In this document: one piece after another, positions 9,913-20,982 of the stretch
How positions within the stretch are numbered: position 1 is the stretch's first letter
Layout: every line of letters begins with the position of its first letter
Source of the DNA: Primulina eburnea
Lineage: Eukaryota; Streptophyta; Magnoliopsida; Lamiales; Gesneriaceae
Assembly: GCF_022965805.1 (NCBI RefSeq)
Contig: NC_133103.1
Coordinates: 45,491,610-45,555,609 of the forward strand
Reading direction: 5' to 3'
Length of the DNA stretch: 64,000 nucleotides
Made by a program: the position numbers and the translations under genes
The notes under the pieces: generated by a model
Told to the model about the DNA's origin: nothing
Database searches by the model: none
The model's input: the letters and a program-made list of their open reading frames with translations, nothing else

Positions 9913-10819
9913 TCATCTTTTTTTATTCTTCTTTTTATTTTTTTTGTGGCTAAAATCTTGGGAACTAGCAACCCAACAATCTCGAAGGAGAGGAAATGAA
10001 AATATTAAGCTTTTTTTTTTATTTTTTTCTTTTTTCATTTGCAGATAGACATAGATTCTTGTTTTACCAAAACAAGGTTTGAGTTCCACCTGATCAGGAT
10101 TAATGTACATATTGGACTTGTTCTAATTAGGTGCATCTTTTGGTGTTTTATTATTTGATATTGTGAGTTGAACAAGGTTTCAAGGCACACCATGTGTTCA
10201 ATTTGAGCAGCTTTGAATTGATAAACAATCCGTTTACTCGATTGGAGAAATGTATTTTTGGAACTAGGGTAAAACGACAAACAGCTTTAGATTCAAGGAC
10301 TCTTGTTATAGCACAACATGGGAAAAGATCATTTATATCGATATTGATAAGATATTGATAAGATCTTTTTCTCAGGTATTCTTGGAAAATTTATCGGCAT
10401 ATATTTTCTTTGTTTTGAATATTATAATTTGCTTATATGGTCATATACTAATCAACTATTTTAACCATTTTTTTTATTGTAAGCAATCAATGGGGAGCCC
10501 CCACATCAACTAAGCCACGTAATTTTTTTACTTTGTGTTTCCATTCACACATAATCATAGGATTTTAAAACGTGAAAGTCAATTTTTTAAATTTTGGTAT
10601 GTATCTTAATTAATTCCACTTGTGATTAAATTTCAACTATTTTTTGTAGTTTTGTCAAACGGGTTAGTGATGTATAATCTCAGTTAAACAATTTATTTGA
10701 TTTATGTTTTATCAAAATTTTTTTTTATTTATCAAATTAAAAATTGATTGAGAGGTTTTGTTATTTATGAAGCTTTATTTTGGTATCACTTTTGCAAATT
10801 TTTGAGAACCTCCTGTTTT
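9913..10819. other. 3' flank of the ZCF37-like gene
   Basis: T-rich presumed 3' UTR (9913-10050), then AT-rich intergenic DNA with no recognised feature. Confidence 0.5.
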
Positions 10820-12339
10820 TCTGCGTAATTCCGGTTATCTTTTCCGGCGAGTTTGCCGCATATCGCCGGTTAGTTTCGTTTTAGACTCGATTTTAGTCAT
10901 TGTTATTGGAAGTACAAGCTCTATCGGTGCGTATTATTGTCTATATAAATTTAATTCATTTCCAACTCAAATATTGTATCATTATTGATTAATTATTGGG
11001 TTATTGATGTAGGTTCCGAAATTGTACGAGTTGGAGGTATAACCTGGTTAACCTTAAATTTATCGCAGTCGCTTGAATATTAGTTTAGTGTCATTTAAAG
11101 CTAAAAGAATTTTTTGCGACGAATTAAATAAAAATAAATGATTTTAGGCATTTTAATCGAATATTGGAATTTTAGGAATTTAAAATGCCTAAGTAGTTGA
11201 AATTGGATTTTTTTAGTGAATTTAAAAGGTTGTGGAATTTTTATATGATATAATAAGACCATTTAAATTAATATTCAGGTGATTTGTCTGAGTTGGCATT
11301 TCCAGGACTTTCTTGAGGATTTAAGTTACTGGTAAATTAGTTGATGTAAATAGAGATCAGTTATTTTCACGATGTCTGACAGATGCATCTGATGATCCTG
11401 TGTATGATTTATTTGCTATTTTTTTATTTATGTGATATTATATGTTGACTCGCATATTATCAGTTGGTAATTGATGTGCACAATAAAATAAAATATTTCT
11501 TCTGTTCACGTACATTTTATTTTAGTTAGACATATCAATACCACTGAACATATCATATTGAGCCTATCTGTTATTGAGATCCAGTCATATTTCGGTTGAG
11601 ATCTGTTATATATTTATGATATGATATGGTGTCCTGGAGATGTTTGGCTACCTTGATTCGGTCCGGCTTAGGTAGTTGCTGGCTTCGAGGCTGGGCCATA
11701 TCCCAGACACGGTCCGCTGAGTCGTGGACCAGCTCGAGCATATATGTATGATTGTTGATATCGGTCATTTGATTCCTGATATCTTCCACCTATACATGCA
11801 TTGCATTCATTCATGGTATCATTGCATTTCTATGTCATATATCGTGGTTTCTTGATGTCTCGTACTGGAGTTTTTGACCTCCGAGAGGGGGCTGTCGTGT
11901 CATTTTTGTGTGGACATGACAGGTGGTACAGGTGGTTCGACCTCAGGCGCTCGAGAGGAAGTCTCAGGAAGTACCAGAGCTCCTTGAGAGTTAGCTCGGT
12001 TGTATTTAGGTACTGCGTAGTGTTGTTGTCTTCCAGATACTATATGTATATATTTGGAAGATTGTATTATGGTATTATTGAGCATTGTCGTCTCTATGAT
12101 ATTTTGGTTTATATATGTCATTATCGTGTCTGGCTGACACATGTTTATGTTGTTGTGTTTATTGATGGCATATGTTGTTTATTTTGAGTATTTTGTTTTC
12201 TGATATGTCCTATTTAGGGGAAGGCCATGCTTAAATTTTTATAGGCTTAAACGTAAATTTTTAATTCACTTTTCCGCTATTTACTGATTAATCATGATTG
12301 CATGTTAATAAATCGTGATTAGGATAACGGGCCCTCACA
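10820..12339 (+). mobile_element. Ty3/gypsy-type LTR (solo or fragment)
   Basis: The right end AACGGGCCCTCACA (ending at 12339) is the typical 3' end of a plant gypsy LTR. Inside are GC-richer blocks (about 11635-11720 and 11880-11990) with open frames lacking protein character, as is usual for these LTRs. The left boundary is not clear, and I found no convincing target duplication or adjacent primer-binding site. It is most likely a solo LTR or truncated end. Confidence 0.55.
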
Positions 12340-12563
12340 TGCGTGCTTACAATTTTTCACGTATCAGGGCCTAGGTCAGACAAACACAACTTGACAATAT
12401 GTTCTTATAACAAAATCATCCTTATTTTTATGAAAATAATTAACATAAGTGATTATAAGAGTCGATGCTAGCTCATTGTTAACATTTTTTAATAGATGTA
12501 AAGTAAAGTTGATAAAGCTTTGTTTTTTGAAAAATTATCATCCTCGATGTGTTTTGAAAAAAT

Positions 12564-13038
12564 TGTTGGAGATTTAATTAAATATTAAATCTATAAATCA
12601 TGTGATTAAATCTATATACCACAACACGCCAGGAATTCATGTCGAATTATCAGAAAATATAAATAACAGTAAATACGTACCAGAATCCATTGATTCGATC
12701 TAGCGTCAGAGTTATAGATCTTCCAAGGAAACAGAGAATCGACCACCTTATTCTTGCCTTTGATGGGAGAAGGAGAGAGATCTAGAATACTTGTGCCATA
12801 TGTATTCTGTGTTATTCTCTGTGCCTTGGGGACCATAACCTTATATAACCTTAACAGTCTTCAATCCATCATAGAAGACCTAATTGGGCTGGGCTTCTAC
12901 ACATAAGGTGGACCATACCAATTTGTTTAATACTTTGCAAACCCATAATTAATTAGATCACTTTATTGGGTCCTTTATTAGATAGCTTGTCCATGTACAA
13001 TTAATTAAATTATGTGAGCCCACAAAATAATTCCAACA
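12564..13038 (-). repeat. 3' LTR of the minus-strand copia element
   Basis: On the plus strand it runs TGTTGGAGATTTAATTAA to AATAATTCCAACA. The adjacent internal sequence at 13040-13056 is the complement of a purine tract (AAGTGGGAGAT), the polypurine tract for plus-strand priming. Confidence 0.92.
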
Positions 13039-13489
13039 ATCTCCCACTTGGGCCACATAAGTTATCCAGATATTGTATATGCAAAAACTGGATTGAGCTC
13101 TTGCTATCTAAACCAAAGTATTCCTTAACAATCTTGTCTATCGATTATACCAATATCGAACCAAAGCAGTCATCGCTACATTTAAAATCACTAGACCCAT
13201 CAATGATCACAATATTAGCATAATCAATAACATAGATCAAGTATGGATGTGTAGCATGGAAATACATAAATGTGATCCGAGAATAAAACCTGTATTTCCA
13301 ACTGGTCCTCCTAATGACTCAAAGAGTCTAATAACAGACTTTCAACCAAATGCTAAACCGCAATGAAAGTCATCACTTTATTTCAGAGTAATTCAAATAA
13401 ACCTTAGTCTGTACAGAAACTTAAATCATGTCAAATGAGTCAATGCTCAAATCAAATACAAACTCCCACTGTACAGGCACATCAACTAT

Positions 13490-13725
13490 ATGGACAACAC
13501 CAATGTGTGTCACATGCCCAAAAAATCTTGGGTGGCCAACCCATGACAAACGCATCCGCAATTATAGAGTTTGCAATAACATGCTCAATTGACACATAAC
13601 CACTCCGAATTATTTACTTCCAACTGGAAACTTCATATCAATATATTTTAACTTTGACAAGTTTCAGTTGTTCTTTAAGTATAATATAGTGGCTTTATTA
13701 TCACAATTGATCCTCAATGGTTTCT
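13490..13725 (-). pseudogene. Remnant RNase H tail of copia pol
   Basis: On the minus strand, two frames give fragments characteristic of the copia polyprotein C-terminus: INCDNKATILYLKNN and SIEHVIANSIIADAF followed by GWPPKIF. Stops and frame changes separate them. They lie close to the 3' LTR, the expected place for the end of pol. Confidence 0.75.
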
Positions 13726-14361
13726 TAGACCAATGATCATTACCGGTGATAAAATTCACCAACTTTATTCGGATTCCAAATATCCAACTATTTCCAAATG
13801 TCAGATTTCCGATGTGTGAGCATAAAATCTTTAGTTCACTTTATGTACCACATAACCCGATTAACAATCCAATATCGGGTTTCTTAAATATCTGCCCAAT
13901 ATTCTAATGATGTTCACAATATCTAAACAACGTTCTCTATAAATCCGAATGAGATTACCATGTGATAAAATTTATACCACCACATATGTACACATAAACA
14001 TCAATATATATTTCTCAATGTTGACTTTTCAATTTACTCACTCCCACTAAAGTCAACATACGAAATTAATTTGCATTTAATTTCAAAATTTCATGCATAC
14101 ATAATGTCAATGTCATTTAAAATATTGATATTCAATTTATCAAGCTTATCAATCAAAGAACTCATACCAAATATATTTGAATTTCGGAAAAACGAAAATA
14201 CCACATAGATAAAGGAAAAACTTGATTTGTCTAAACTAAAATCAAATTTCGTTTTTCAAATTCAAGTATCAGAAAATTAAAAAAACTCAATTCCTAAATA
14301 AAGCTTTAAAAAAAACACCAACATTTTTATTTCCATTTTCCATAAGATGTGTCTTTCACCA

Positions 14362-15246
14362 TCAGTTGGCAACCGGCTCATTAGGCAACCCTTTCTTTGC
14401 ACGCCAATTGGTGTATTTGGGACAATCTTTCTTCACATGCCCATCAATCCTTTTGCAAAATAAACAAGTGATCACTTTATCTTGTTTCTCTTGCTCCATA
14501 TGATGTGAAGTCCCAGAGTTTCCTTCCTTATTGCTCCATTTCCTTTTCTTATTGATGCAATTACCTTGATAGTTAGATGTCAAGTGAGCACTTTCAATCA
14601 TATCTTGTTTCAATCTCTCCTCCTCCTGAACGCACTGCGCAATAAGCTCATTCAAAGTCCACTTTTCCTTCTGGGTATTATAAATTATTTTGAATTGTTT
14701 AAATTGCGCAGGCAGAGAGATCAAGACTAAATGCACGACTATGTCTTCCGACAATTCCAACTTGAACGATTTTAGTCGAGTCACAAGATTTGACATTTCC
14801 ATTATGTACTCCCTTATGTTCCCTTTCTCTTTGTCCTGCATGGAGACAAGTTTATTCAGAATAATACTTGTCTCGACCTTTTCGTTTGCAGCGAAACGAT
14901 CTGCTATTTGAGTAAGAAACTTTTTGGCATCATTTTCTTCAGGAATTGCACCCCTTATAGTATCTGGAATGGAGTGTTTCATAATCATCAGACTCATGCG
15001 ATTTGATCGCTCTCACTTTTCCAAAGAACCCTTTTGATCAGCAGTTCCTGAACTGGTCAAAAGTGCGGGGCGATCTTCCCTTAGCGCATAGTCCAAATCC
15101 ATGCAGCCGAGCACTATCATAACATGCTCTTTCCATTTCTTGAAGTTTGAGTCATTAAGTACTGGAATGTTGTTCAGATTGGCAGATATAGAAGATGCTA
15201 TAACAAAATAGAAAAAAAAACTCACAATGAAATATAGTCCATGCAT
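14362..15246 (-). pseudogene. copia gag (UBN2-type) with one nonsense codon
   Basis: Two abutting frames on the minus strand: 15246-15013 contains VLNDSNFKKWKEHVMIVLG, and 14997-14362 contains the UBN2 core and a zinc knuckle CLFCKRIDGHVKKDC (CX2CX4HX4C). They stay in the same frame across a TGA at 15011-15013; related gag proteins have tryptophan here (EKWERSNR), so a TGG to TGA change is likely. No protease follows the knuckle. The first about 20 residues of the upstream frame do not look like gag. Confidence 0.85.
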
Positions 15247-15399
15247 ATATTTAAATTAAATAAATCACAAAATATAACCATGCTAGTGGTGGGCCCATAA
15301 AAAAAGTACCTAGCACAACATTGATATTTAGTCTTTGAACAAAAATGACAATTTGTAAGTGGTACACTCAAACATCATGGTTATTAAATATTGATAATA

Positions 15400-17380
15400 A
15401 ATCCGGCCAACAATATGCCTTTCTTTGGACCGACAATTGCATGCATGGATAAATCCAAAATTATCACATATTTAGTACCACATATTGTGCTAAAATTTGA
15501 CCAGAAAATGACCTTCCTTTGGGCCGATCATTTTCCGCATAAATTTAACACAATTTAATATCATATAATGTGTCTACAATTTGGCAAGAAAATAATCTTC
15601 CTTTGGGCCGATTAATTTCTGCATAGTTTTGACACGCTTTAAGACCACATAATTATGTGCTTATAATCTGACCAAAAAATAACCTTCCTTTGTGCCGATT
15701 ATTTTCTGCATAGATATAAACACATTTTTTTAAGCCTGCAATCTGGCCAAAAAATAGTGTTGGAACTTTTCAAGTTCGCAATCTTGATTTTGATGTTAAC
15801 AAAACTTGTTATTGTGTTTCTAACATATTTACTCAAGTGTGAAGTTGCAAACACAATAAGCTAGCTGAAACTGAATTTTGCACAAACTGAATTTCTGGCG
15901 AGCTTCGGTATTTTGATGATATCTCTCAACTGGATTATCCAAATGACAATCCGCCAATTGGAATGATTAGAAAACTCAATTTGGAACAAGTTGTATCTCA
16001 TGTCAGTTGGGCAAAATCGGATGTTATCATGGTCTAACTGATCGCTCAATTACCGAACTGATCATACGAAAACAGCAATCAGTTGTGTTTGAGCAGCTGC
16101 CGTATTTTGGTCATATCTCTCAGCTCGGTTATAGAAACGAAGCGATTCAGTATGCGTTGGAAAGCTAAGACAAAGATCTAGAAATCATTCTTATAAGTCA
16201 AAGTCTGAATCGAAGCTTATGATGCTGATAAATGACGATGAAACTACTGGTTCTGCACAAACTGAAATCAGCTAGGCTGATTTCAGCACACCAGCTGAAA
16301 CTGAACCAGCTGAAGACCAGTTGAACCAGTCCAACTGAACCAGTCCGACTGAATGACCAGTTGAGTTGACCAGAGTTGACCAGTCGGGAAAATGCCCAAC
16401 AAGCTGAATTTGACCGTTGCAATCTCGGAAACAGTACAGAAACTTTCCAACGGTCATATTCTTGTGTCTAACGTATATATCAGTGTTGGAGCCTATAAAT
16501 ACAACATATGGAAGATCAAACAAGAGCTATGGAAGAGGATTCAAAGTATGGGCAGTTCGCATGAAGAAATCAGCTAGTTGAGAGCACAAGCCCTTGTGTG
16601 AGGATACACTTGAGATACACACTGTAAATGATAAATTCCTCACACGCAATCATTCACACATATAGAAGAGAGTTGAAGTTCAAAGATTAGTTGAGTGAGT
16701 TTTGCACAAAGACGTAAAACTTTTGTATGTAGTCTTTGCATATGAGACATTAAACAATACACTGATTGTGAGGTGCTGCCTACAATCTTGAGTGCTAGGA
16801 GTTCAGTTTAGGCAGTGGAGTAAATACTAGCTGAATGGGTTTGTACAAGTTGTTGTATAAATCAAAGTCTTCTAGTGGATCCTTCCCAAGGGGAAGAAGG
16901 GGTGACGTAGGAGTGCTTGAAATCTCCGAACATCCATAAACAAATTCGTGTCTATTTGTTTATTGCATTTACTTATCATTTTCATAGTTTTAAAGATGCA
17001 TTGTTGAAGCATTTTATGTGTTCTTCAAATACCAAAATATTGCTTACCAAGTGTTTGATAAAATGCTTCAACTGAAATACTTTTACTCATTCAACTTGCA
17101 TATATTTTAAATGGTTTACAAAATATTTATTCGGTTTCTACGTAGGATTATTTTGAGTATTTTCCGCTTGGTTTTTCGCATAGATATAAATGCACTTGAA
17201 AAAGATATATTGAATCTAAAATCTGGCCAGAAAATAATCTTCCTTTGGGCCAATTAATTTTAGCATAGATCTAGATGCACTTTAAAATCATCTATTGTGT
17301 TTGAAATTTGGCCAAAAAATAGTCTTCCTTTGGGCCGACTATTTTTCGCATAAATTGAAACACAATCTATTTTGAACTTG
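15400..17380 (-). repeat. Tandem array of hairpin units in the copia leader (interrupted)
   Basis: At least six units of about 78-85 bases each contain GGCC(A)AAAAATAATC, then TTCCTTTGGGCC, then GATTATTTTCTGCAT. The flanking parts pair (GAAAATAATC with GATTATTTTC) around a TTCCTTTGGGCC loop. Unit loops lie near 15424, 15516, 15600, 15687, 17247 and 17325. A foreign LTR-like sequence splits the array at 15758-17170. The array lies between the PBS and gag, i.e. in the genomic RNA leader. Confidence 0.8.
15758..17170 (+). mobile_element. Nested copia LTR-like insertion
   Basis: It starts TGTTGGAACTTTTCAAG, interrupts a unit of the surrounding tandem array, and ends near TTTTCCGCTTG, where the array resumes with TTTTTCGCATA. 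About 20 bases of the expected array unit are missing at the junction, so the right boundary is imprecise and there is no clean target duplication. A related sequence in reverse orientation occurs at about 55925-56290. No coding content; probably a solo LTR. Confidence 0.65.
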
Positions 17381-18050
17381 AACAATATCTACATATCTCA
17401 AAAAATCACTTTATTAACATATAATTTAAATTTAACCAAATTTGAGATACAAGATATCAACTTAAATTAAATTTTCACAAGATAATTTAATTTAATTGAA
17501 TTCGGCTAAATAGAGCATGGAGACCAAATTTGCAAAAAATAAAATATTTGCACCTCATAATTATTCATCCACAAATATTTTATCGAAATAAACGAAGATG
17601 ATAAAATAATGAATAATTCTATATTAATTTTATTTCATGCAATTAAATTTTGAAATTGTCTCATTTAATTTCACAAATCAGAATTGCGGAAGTCAAAAAT
17701 TAATAAATGGTCAAAATACTGGATTTCAAAATCTGGTTCAAAATTAAACAACCAAACAAGGCCTTAAATTAACCCCAAAAATTCCCAAATTCGAAACAAA
17801 TCGAATTTTCGATTTTTATTTTTTTTTAATTTCGAAAATAAATCTGAAGTTTTGGAATGAAAAATTCGAAAATACTAGATCCAAAGAACATAAATTTATT
17901 CAGATCCAAATTCTGAAAATTTGAAAAAAAAAAGTAGATCTGAATCCAAAAAATATACGGACAAGAAAATCATCTCAGATCCGAGAATGTAACATACTAT
18001 TATGTTTCGATCTATCAATAAACAAAATTCTCATAATTCAACATGAACGT

Positions 18051-18063
18051 GGCTCTGATACCA
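18051..18063 (-). other. Primer-binding site (initiator tRNA-Met)
   Basis: The minus strand reads TGGTATCAGAGCC directly inside the 5' LTR, complementary to the 3' end of initiator tRNA-Met. Confidence 0.93.
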
Positions 18064-18065
18064 CT

Positions 18066-18540
18066 TGTTGAAGATTTAATTAAATATTAAATCTATAAAT
18101 CATGTGATTAAATCCATATACCACAATACGGCAGGAATTCATGTCGAATTATCAGAAAATATAAATAACAGCAAATACGTACCATAATCCATTGATTCGA
18201 TCTAGCGTCAGAGTTATGGATCTTCCAAGACAACAGAGAATCGACCACCTTATTCTTTCCTTTGATGGGAGAAGGAGAGAGATCTAGAATACGTGTGCCA
18301 TATGTATTCTGTGTTATTCTCTGTGCCTTGGGAACCATAACCTTATATAACCTTAGCAGTCTTCAACCCATCATAGAAGACCTAATTGGGCTGGGCTTCT
18401 ACACATAAGGTGGACCATACCAATTTGTTTAATACTTTGGAAACCCATAATTAATTAGATCACTTTATTGAGTCCTTTATTAGATAGCTTGTCCATGTAC
18501 AATTAATTAAATTATGTGAGCCCACAAAATAATTCTAACA
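18066..18540 (-). repeat. 5' LTR of the minus-strand copia element
   Basis: Partner of the LTR at 12564-13038, identical in length (475 bases) and about 96 percent alike by eye. Confidence 0.92.
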
Positions 18541-18842
18541 AAAACAACTCAATTGAGAAGGGTGTTTTTTAGAAACAAATTTCGATTAATATTATTTTCC
18601 AAAATTTTGGGACGAATGATTGTGAGTAAGGATTATAATATGTTATTTTTCATTTAAAAATATAAGATATCGGATTTTTTTGAGTTGTTTTATTATATGT
18701 GAGAGTAAATAATATTATCAATCTTCAATTTCTCCGCTTATCTCGTCATCGGCTGCTAATTAGTTTATCTCCTTATGTCGCGGCACGAAAATAACAAATA
18801 AATCGGTATTCTCTAGAAACAACATCTAACCAACGCTTGTAT

Positions 18843-18844
18843 TA

Positions 18845-18893
<49 letters not shown>

Positions 18894-19056
18894 TTTTGAT
18901 ATCATGCACACCTACCGTGCATACCTATGTGAGCACCGATGAAGTGTCACTCACTCATTGGATGTGATGAGATATAGAAGAATTGCGCATCCAATGAGTG
19001 AGTGACACCTCATCGGTGCTCACAAAGGTGTGCACGGTAGGTGTGCAGGATATCAA

Positions 19057-19122
<66 letters not shown>
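18843..19122. repeat. Long inverted repeat flanked by (TA)n
   Basis: Arms at about 18892-18964 and 18988-19060 are inverted copies of about 73 bases (AGTTTTGATATC...CACTCACTCATTGGATG) with few mismatches, separated by about 23 bases. Uninterrupted TA runs lie outside both arms (about 18848-18890 and 19061-19122) and can extend the stem. The shape is a MITE inserted in, or generating, TA repeats. Confidence 0.9.
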
Positions 19123-19128
<6 letters not shown>

Positions 19129-19261
19129 CGCTTCTATCTGTTCTTTGAATTGAAAGACATATATAAAATATATAACTTTTTTTATGATGATGGACACATA
19201 GTCGTTATTTTTCGATGTGCACTAGATAAACTTTCAGATTAACACAATAGCACGAAAATCA

Positions 19262-19436
19262 TGGGTTTATTTCACCCTACCTTGTGAGGCACTGCCCCCA
19301 TGAGGTGATCAAAGGCCCAGATTTAAACACACATACACCCCATGAAGTGATCAAAGACCCAGATTTAATCACCATGTAAAATCAATGGCTGAGATCCTGT
19401 GAGGGCACTGCCCCCACAAGTAGCATCTACTCTACC
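19262..19436. repeat. Short repeat with GGCACTGCCCCC palindromic ends
   Basis: Near-palindromic segments (GTGAGGCACTGCCCCCATG and GTGAGGGCACTGCCCCCAC) lie at both ends of about 150 bases. Between them GTGATCAAAGGCCCAGATTTAA occurs twice with small differences. Probably a small non-coding mobile element; no target duplication identified. Confidence 0.5.
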
Positions 19437-19501
19437 AAAATCATGCACCCCTTTTATAAATACTTACCTCTCATTCTAAATTCAAGACACACCATTAGCA
19501 A

Positions 19502-20895
19502 TGTAATGACCAAAATATTTATTTGAATGAATTACTAATGAAGACATGATTAAAGAGTAGTTAATGGAACATCATTAAAAAAATTGATTAATTAATGATC
19601 AACATGTTGGAAACCTCAGAATTTAAAATGAATCACTCAATCTACTTCATTTTACATTATCAAGGGAAATCAAACTAAACTAATGAAATTATGAAATATC
19701 GTAGATAAGATTGAATTTAGATATTCTGACCTAGTCCGGATGCAACTTATAAATAGAAGCTGATTTTATTTGTTTCATACACCACTTTTCCTTAGTTTCT
19801 CTCTTTCGAGTTTTAGCCATATAACTTAATTTTCTAGCCCATTTATAGGACAATTTAGTGTCGGAAAGCTTCGAAGTCAGTGTAGACTTGAGGAAAGTTC
19901 GATGAACCGGGACACACAAATCAAGATGTCATCAGCGGGTTGACGACAAATGCGAGTATAATCCTAAAGTCATAAGTAGTTAGTTAAGGAAAATTATGAA
20001 GAACTTTGAAGCATGTTTATTAATTCTTAGTTAAGGAAAATTATGAAGAACTTTGAAGCATGTTTATTAATTCTTGATCTTGCTTGATATTGATTTCAGT
20101 ACGTTGGTATTGTCTAGGTTTAGACGAGTATACTTTTTGTCAGATTGTTTTAGTGAGGCATGTGATATACTGACTGAGATATTCAAGCGTATTATATACA
20201 CTTATATGTTGCATATTTATATATTGCATGACACCTGTTTTATTGCTTTGACATGCCACGCTTGATATCTTTTGAAATATACCTTGTTTGTTGGGGGTGC
20301 TCAGCCATGTTTTGTATTGTGGACGGATGTGTATCGAGAGCTAAAATATCTGATGAGATCCACGAGCTCTGATGACCTTTGATATTGTAGGTCCACGTCT
20401 TGATATTGAGTGCGGAAGCCAAAACATGCCTATGACAGATCAGAAACTATACACTCAAGTGTCTCTAGACTGAGCATGATATTCTTGAGTTGATCCTTGA
20501 TATCCGAGCATATTGCATTTCATATGCATCATATCAATTTGTATGCTCATACATTCTCATGTTAGACGATTGTCGCTCACTCTTTGTTTTCATCTCGGAC
20601 ACTTCATTCCACAAGAAAGGTCTTAGTTTGGACAGTTCGGATGGCCATGATAGTGGTTAGAGCAGTTGGATTTTTTGTGGTAATCCAGTGAAGGTTTTAT
20701 ATGGTTTCTCGTATTCTCATGCATATTTATGATTTTGATATTATCAACGTCTAAGACTATGATTATTATTTTGTTTTTGTTTATGTTGTAAGATGATTAA
20801 GTATTTGGTGGTTTTTGTTGTTTAATTATTGTTATCAAGTTTAATTATGCATGTTTATTAGTCTATTTAGTAGTGGCTTATGTAAGGATGCTTCA
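19502..20895 (+). repeat. 5' LTR of the gypsy element
   Basis: Bounded by TGTAATGACC and by CTTCA six bases before the primer-binding site. It contains an internal direct duplication at about 19983-20073 (TTAGTTAAGGAAAATTATGA repeated). Confidence 0.75.
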
Positions 20896-20900
20896 TTTTG

Positions 20901-20913
20901 TGGTATCAAAGCA
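20901..20913 (+). other. Primer-binding site, gypsy element
   Basis: TGGTATCAAAGCA, one change from the usual initiator tRNA-Met complement TGGTATCAGAGC, five bases after the LTR end. Confidence 0.8.
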
Positions 20914-20982
20914 TACAAAGATTTTTGGGACATTACTAATTATGTTTTGATGATTTAGATGTTGATTTAGGTTTTCTTTCAG

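Larger units (their letters stand above)
12564..18540 (-). mobile_element. Non-autonomous copia-type LTR retrotransposon (deletion derivative)
   Basis: Two 475-base LTRs (12564-13038 and 18066-18540) bound the element; by eye they differ at about 17 positions. On the minus strand the order is 5' LTR, PBS complementary to initiator tRNA-Met (18051-18063), a long leader with a hairpin tandem array, gag (15246-14362), a short stretch, the eroded RNase H tail of pol, a purine-rich tract and the 3' LTR. Protease, integrase and reverse transcriptase are missing. Flanking AAAAT (12559-12563) and AAAAC (18541-18545) are a probable target duplication with one change. Confidence 0.9.

Noticed and set aside
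11801..12187. Open frame of 128 codons in the gypsy-type LTR
   Set aside because: It lies in LTR sequence, has no protein-like conservation, and its composition reflects GC-rich LTR blocks.
13014..13223. Short open frame at the copia LTR border
   Set aside because: Overlaps the LTR end and internal non-coding DNA; no motif.
15400..17380. CRISPR-like spaced repeats
   Set aside because: Units are contiguous with diverged copies, lie in a retrotransposon leader, and the genome is a plant nuclear one.
18955..19197. Open frame rich in Ile/Tyr
   Set aside because: It is translation of a TA microsatellite within the inverted-repeat element.
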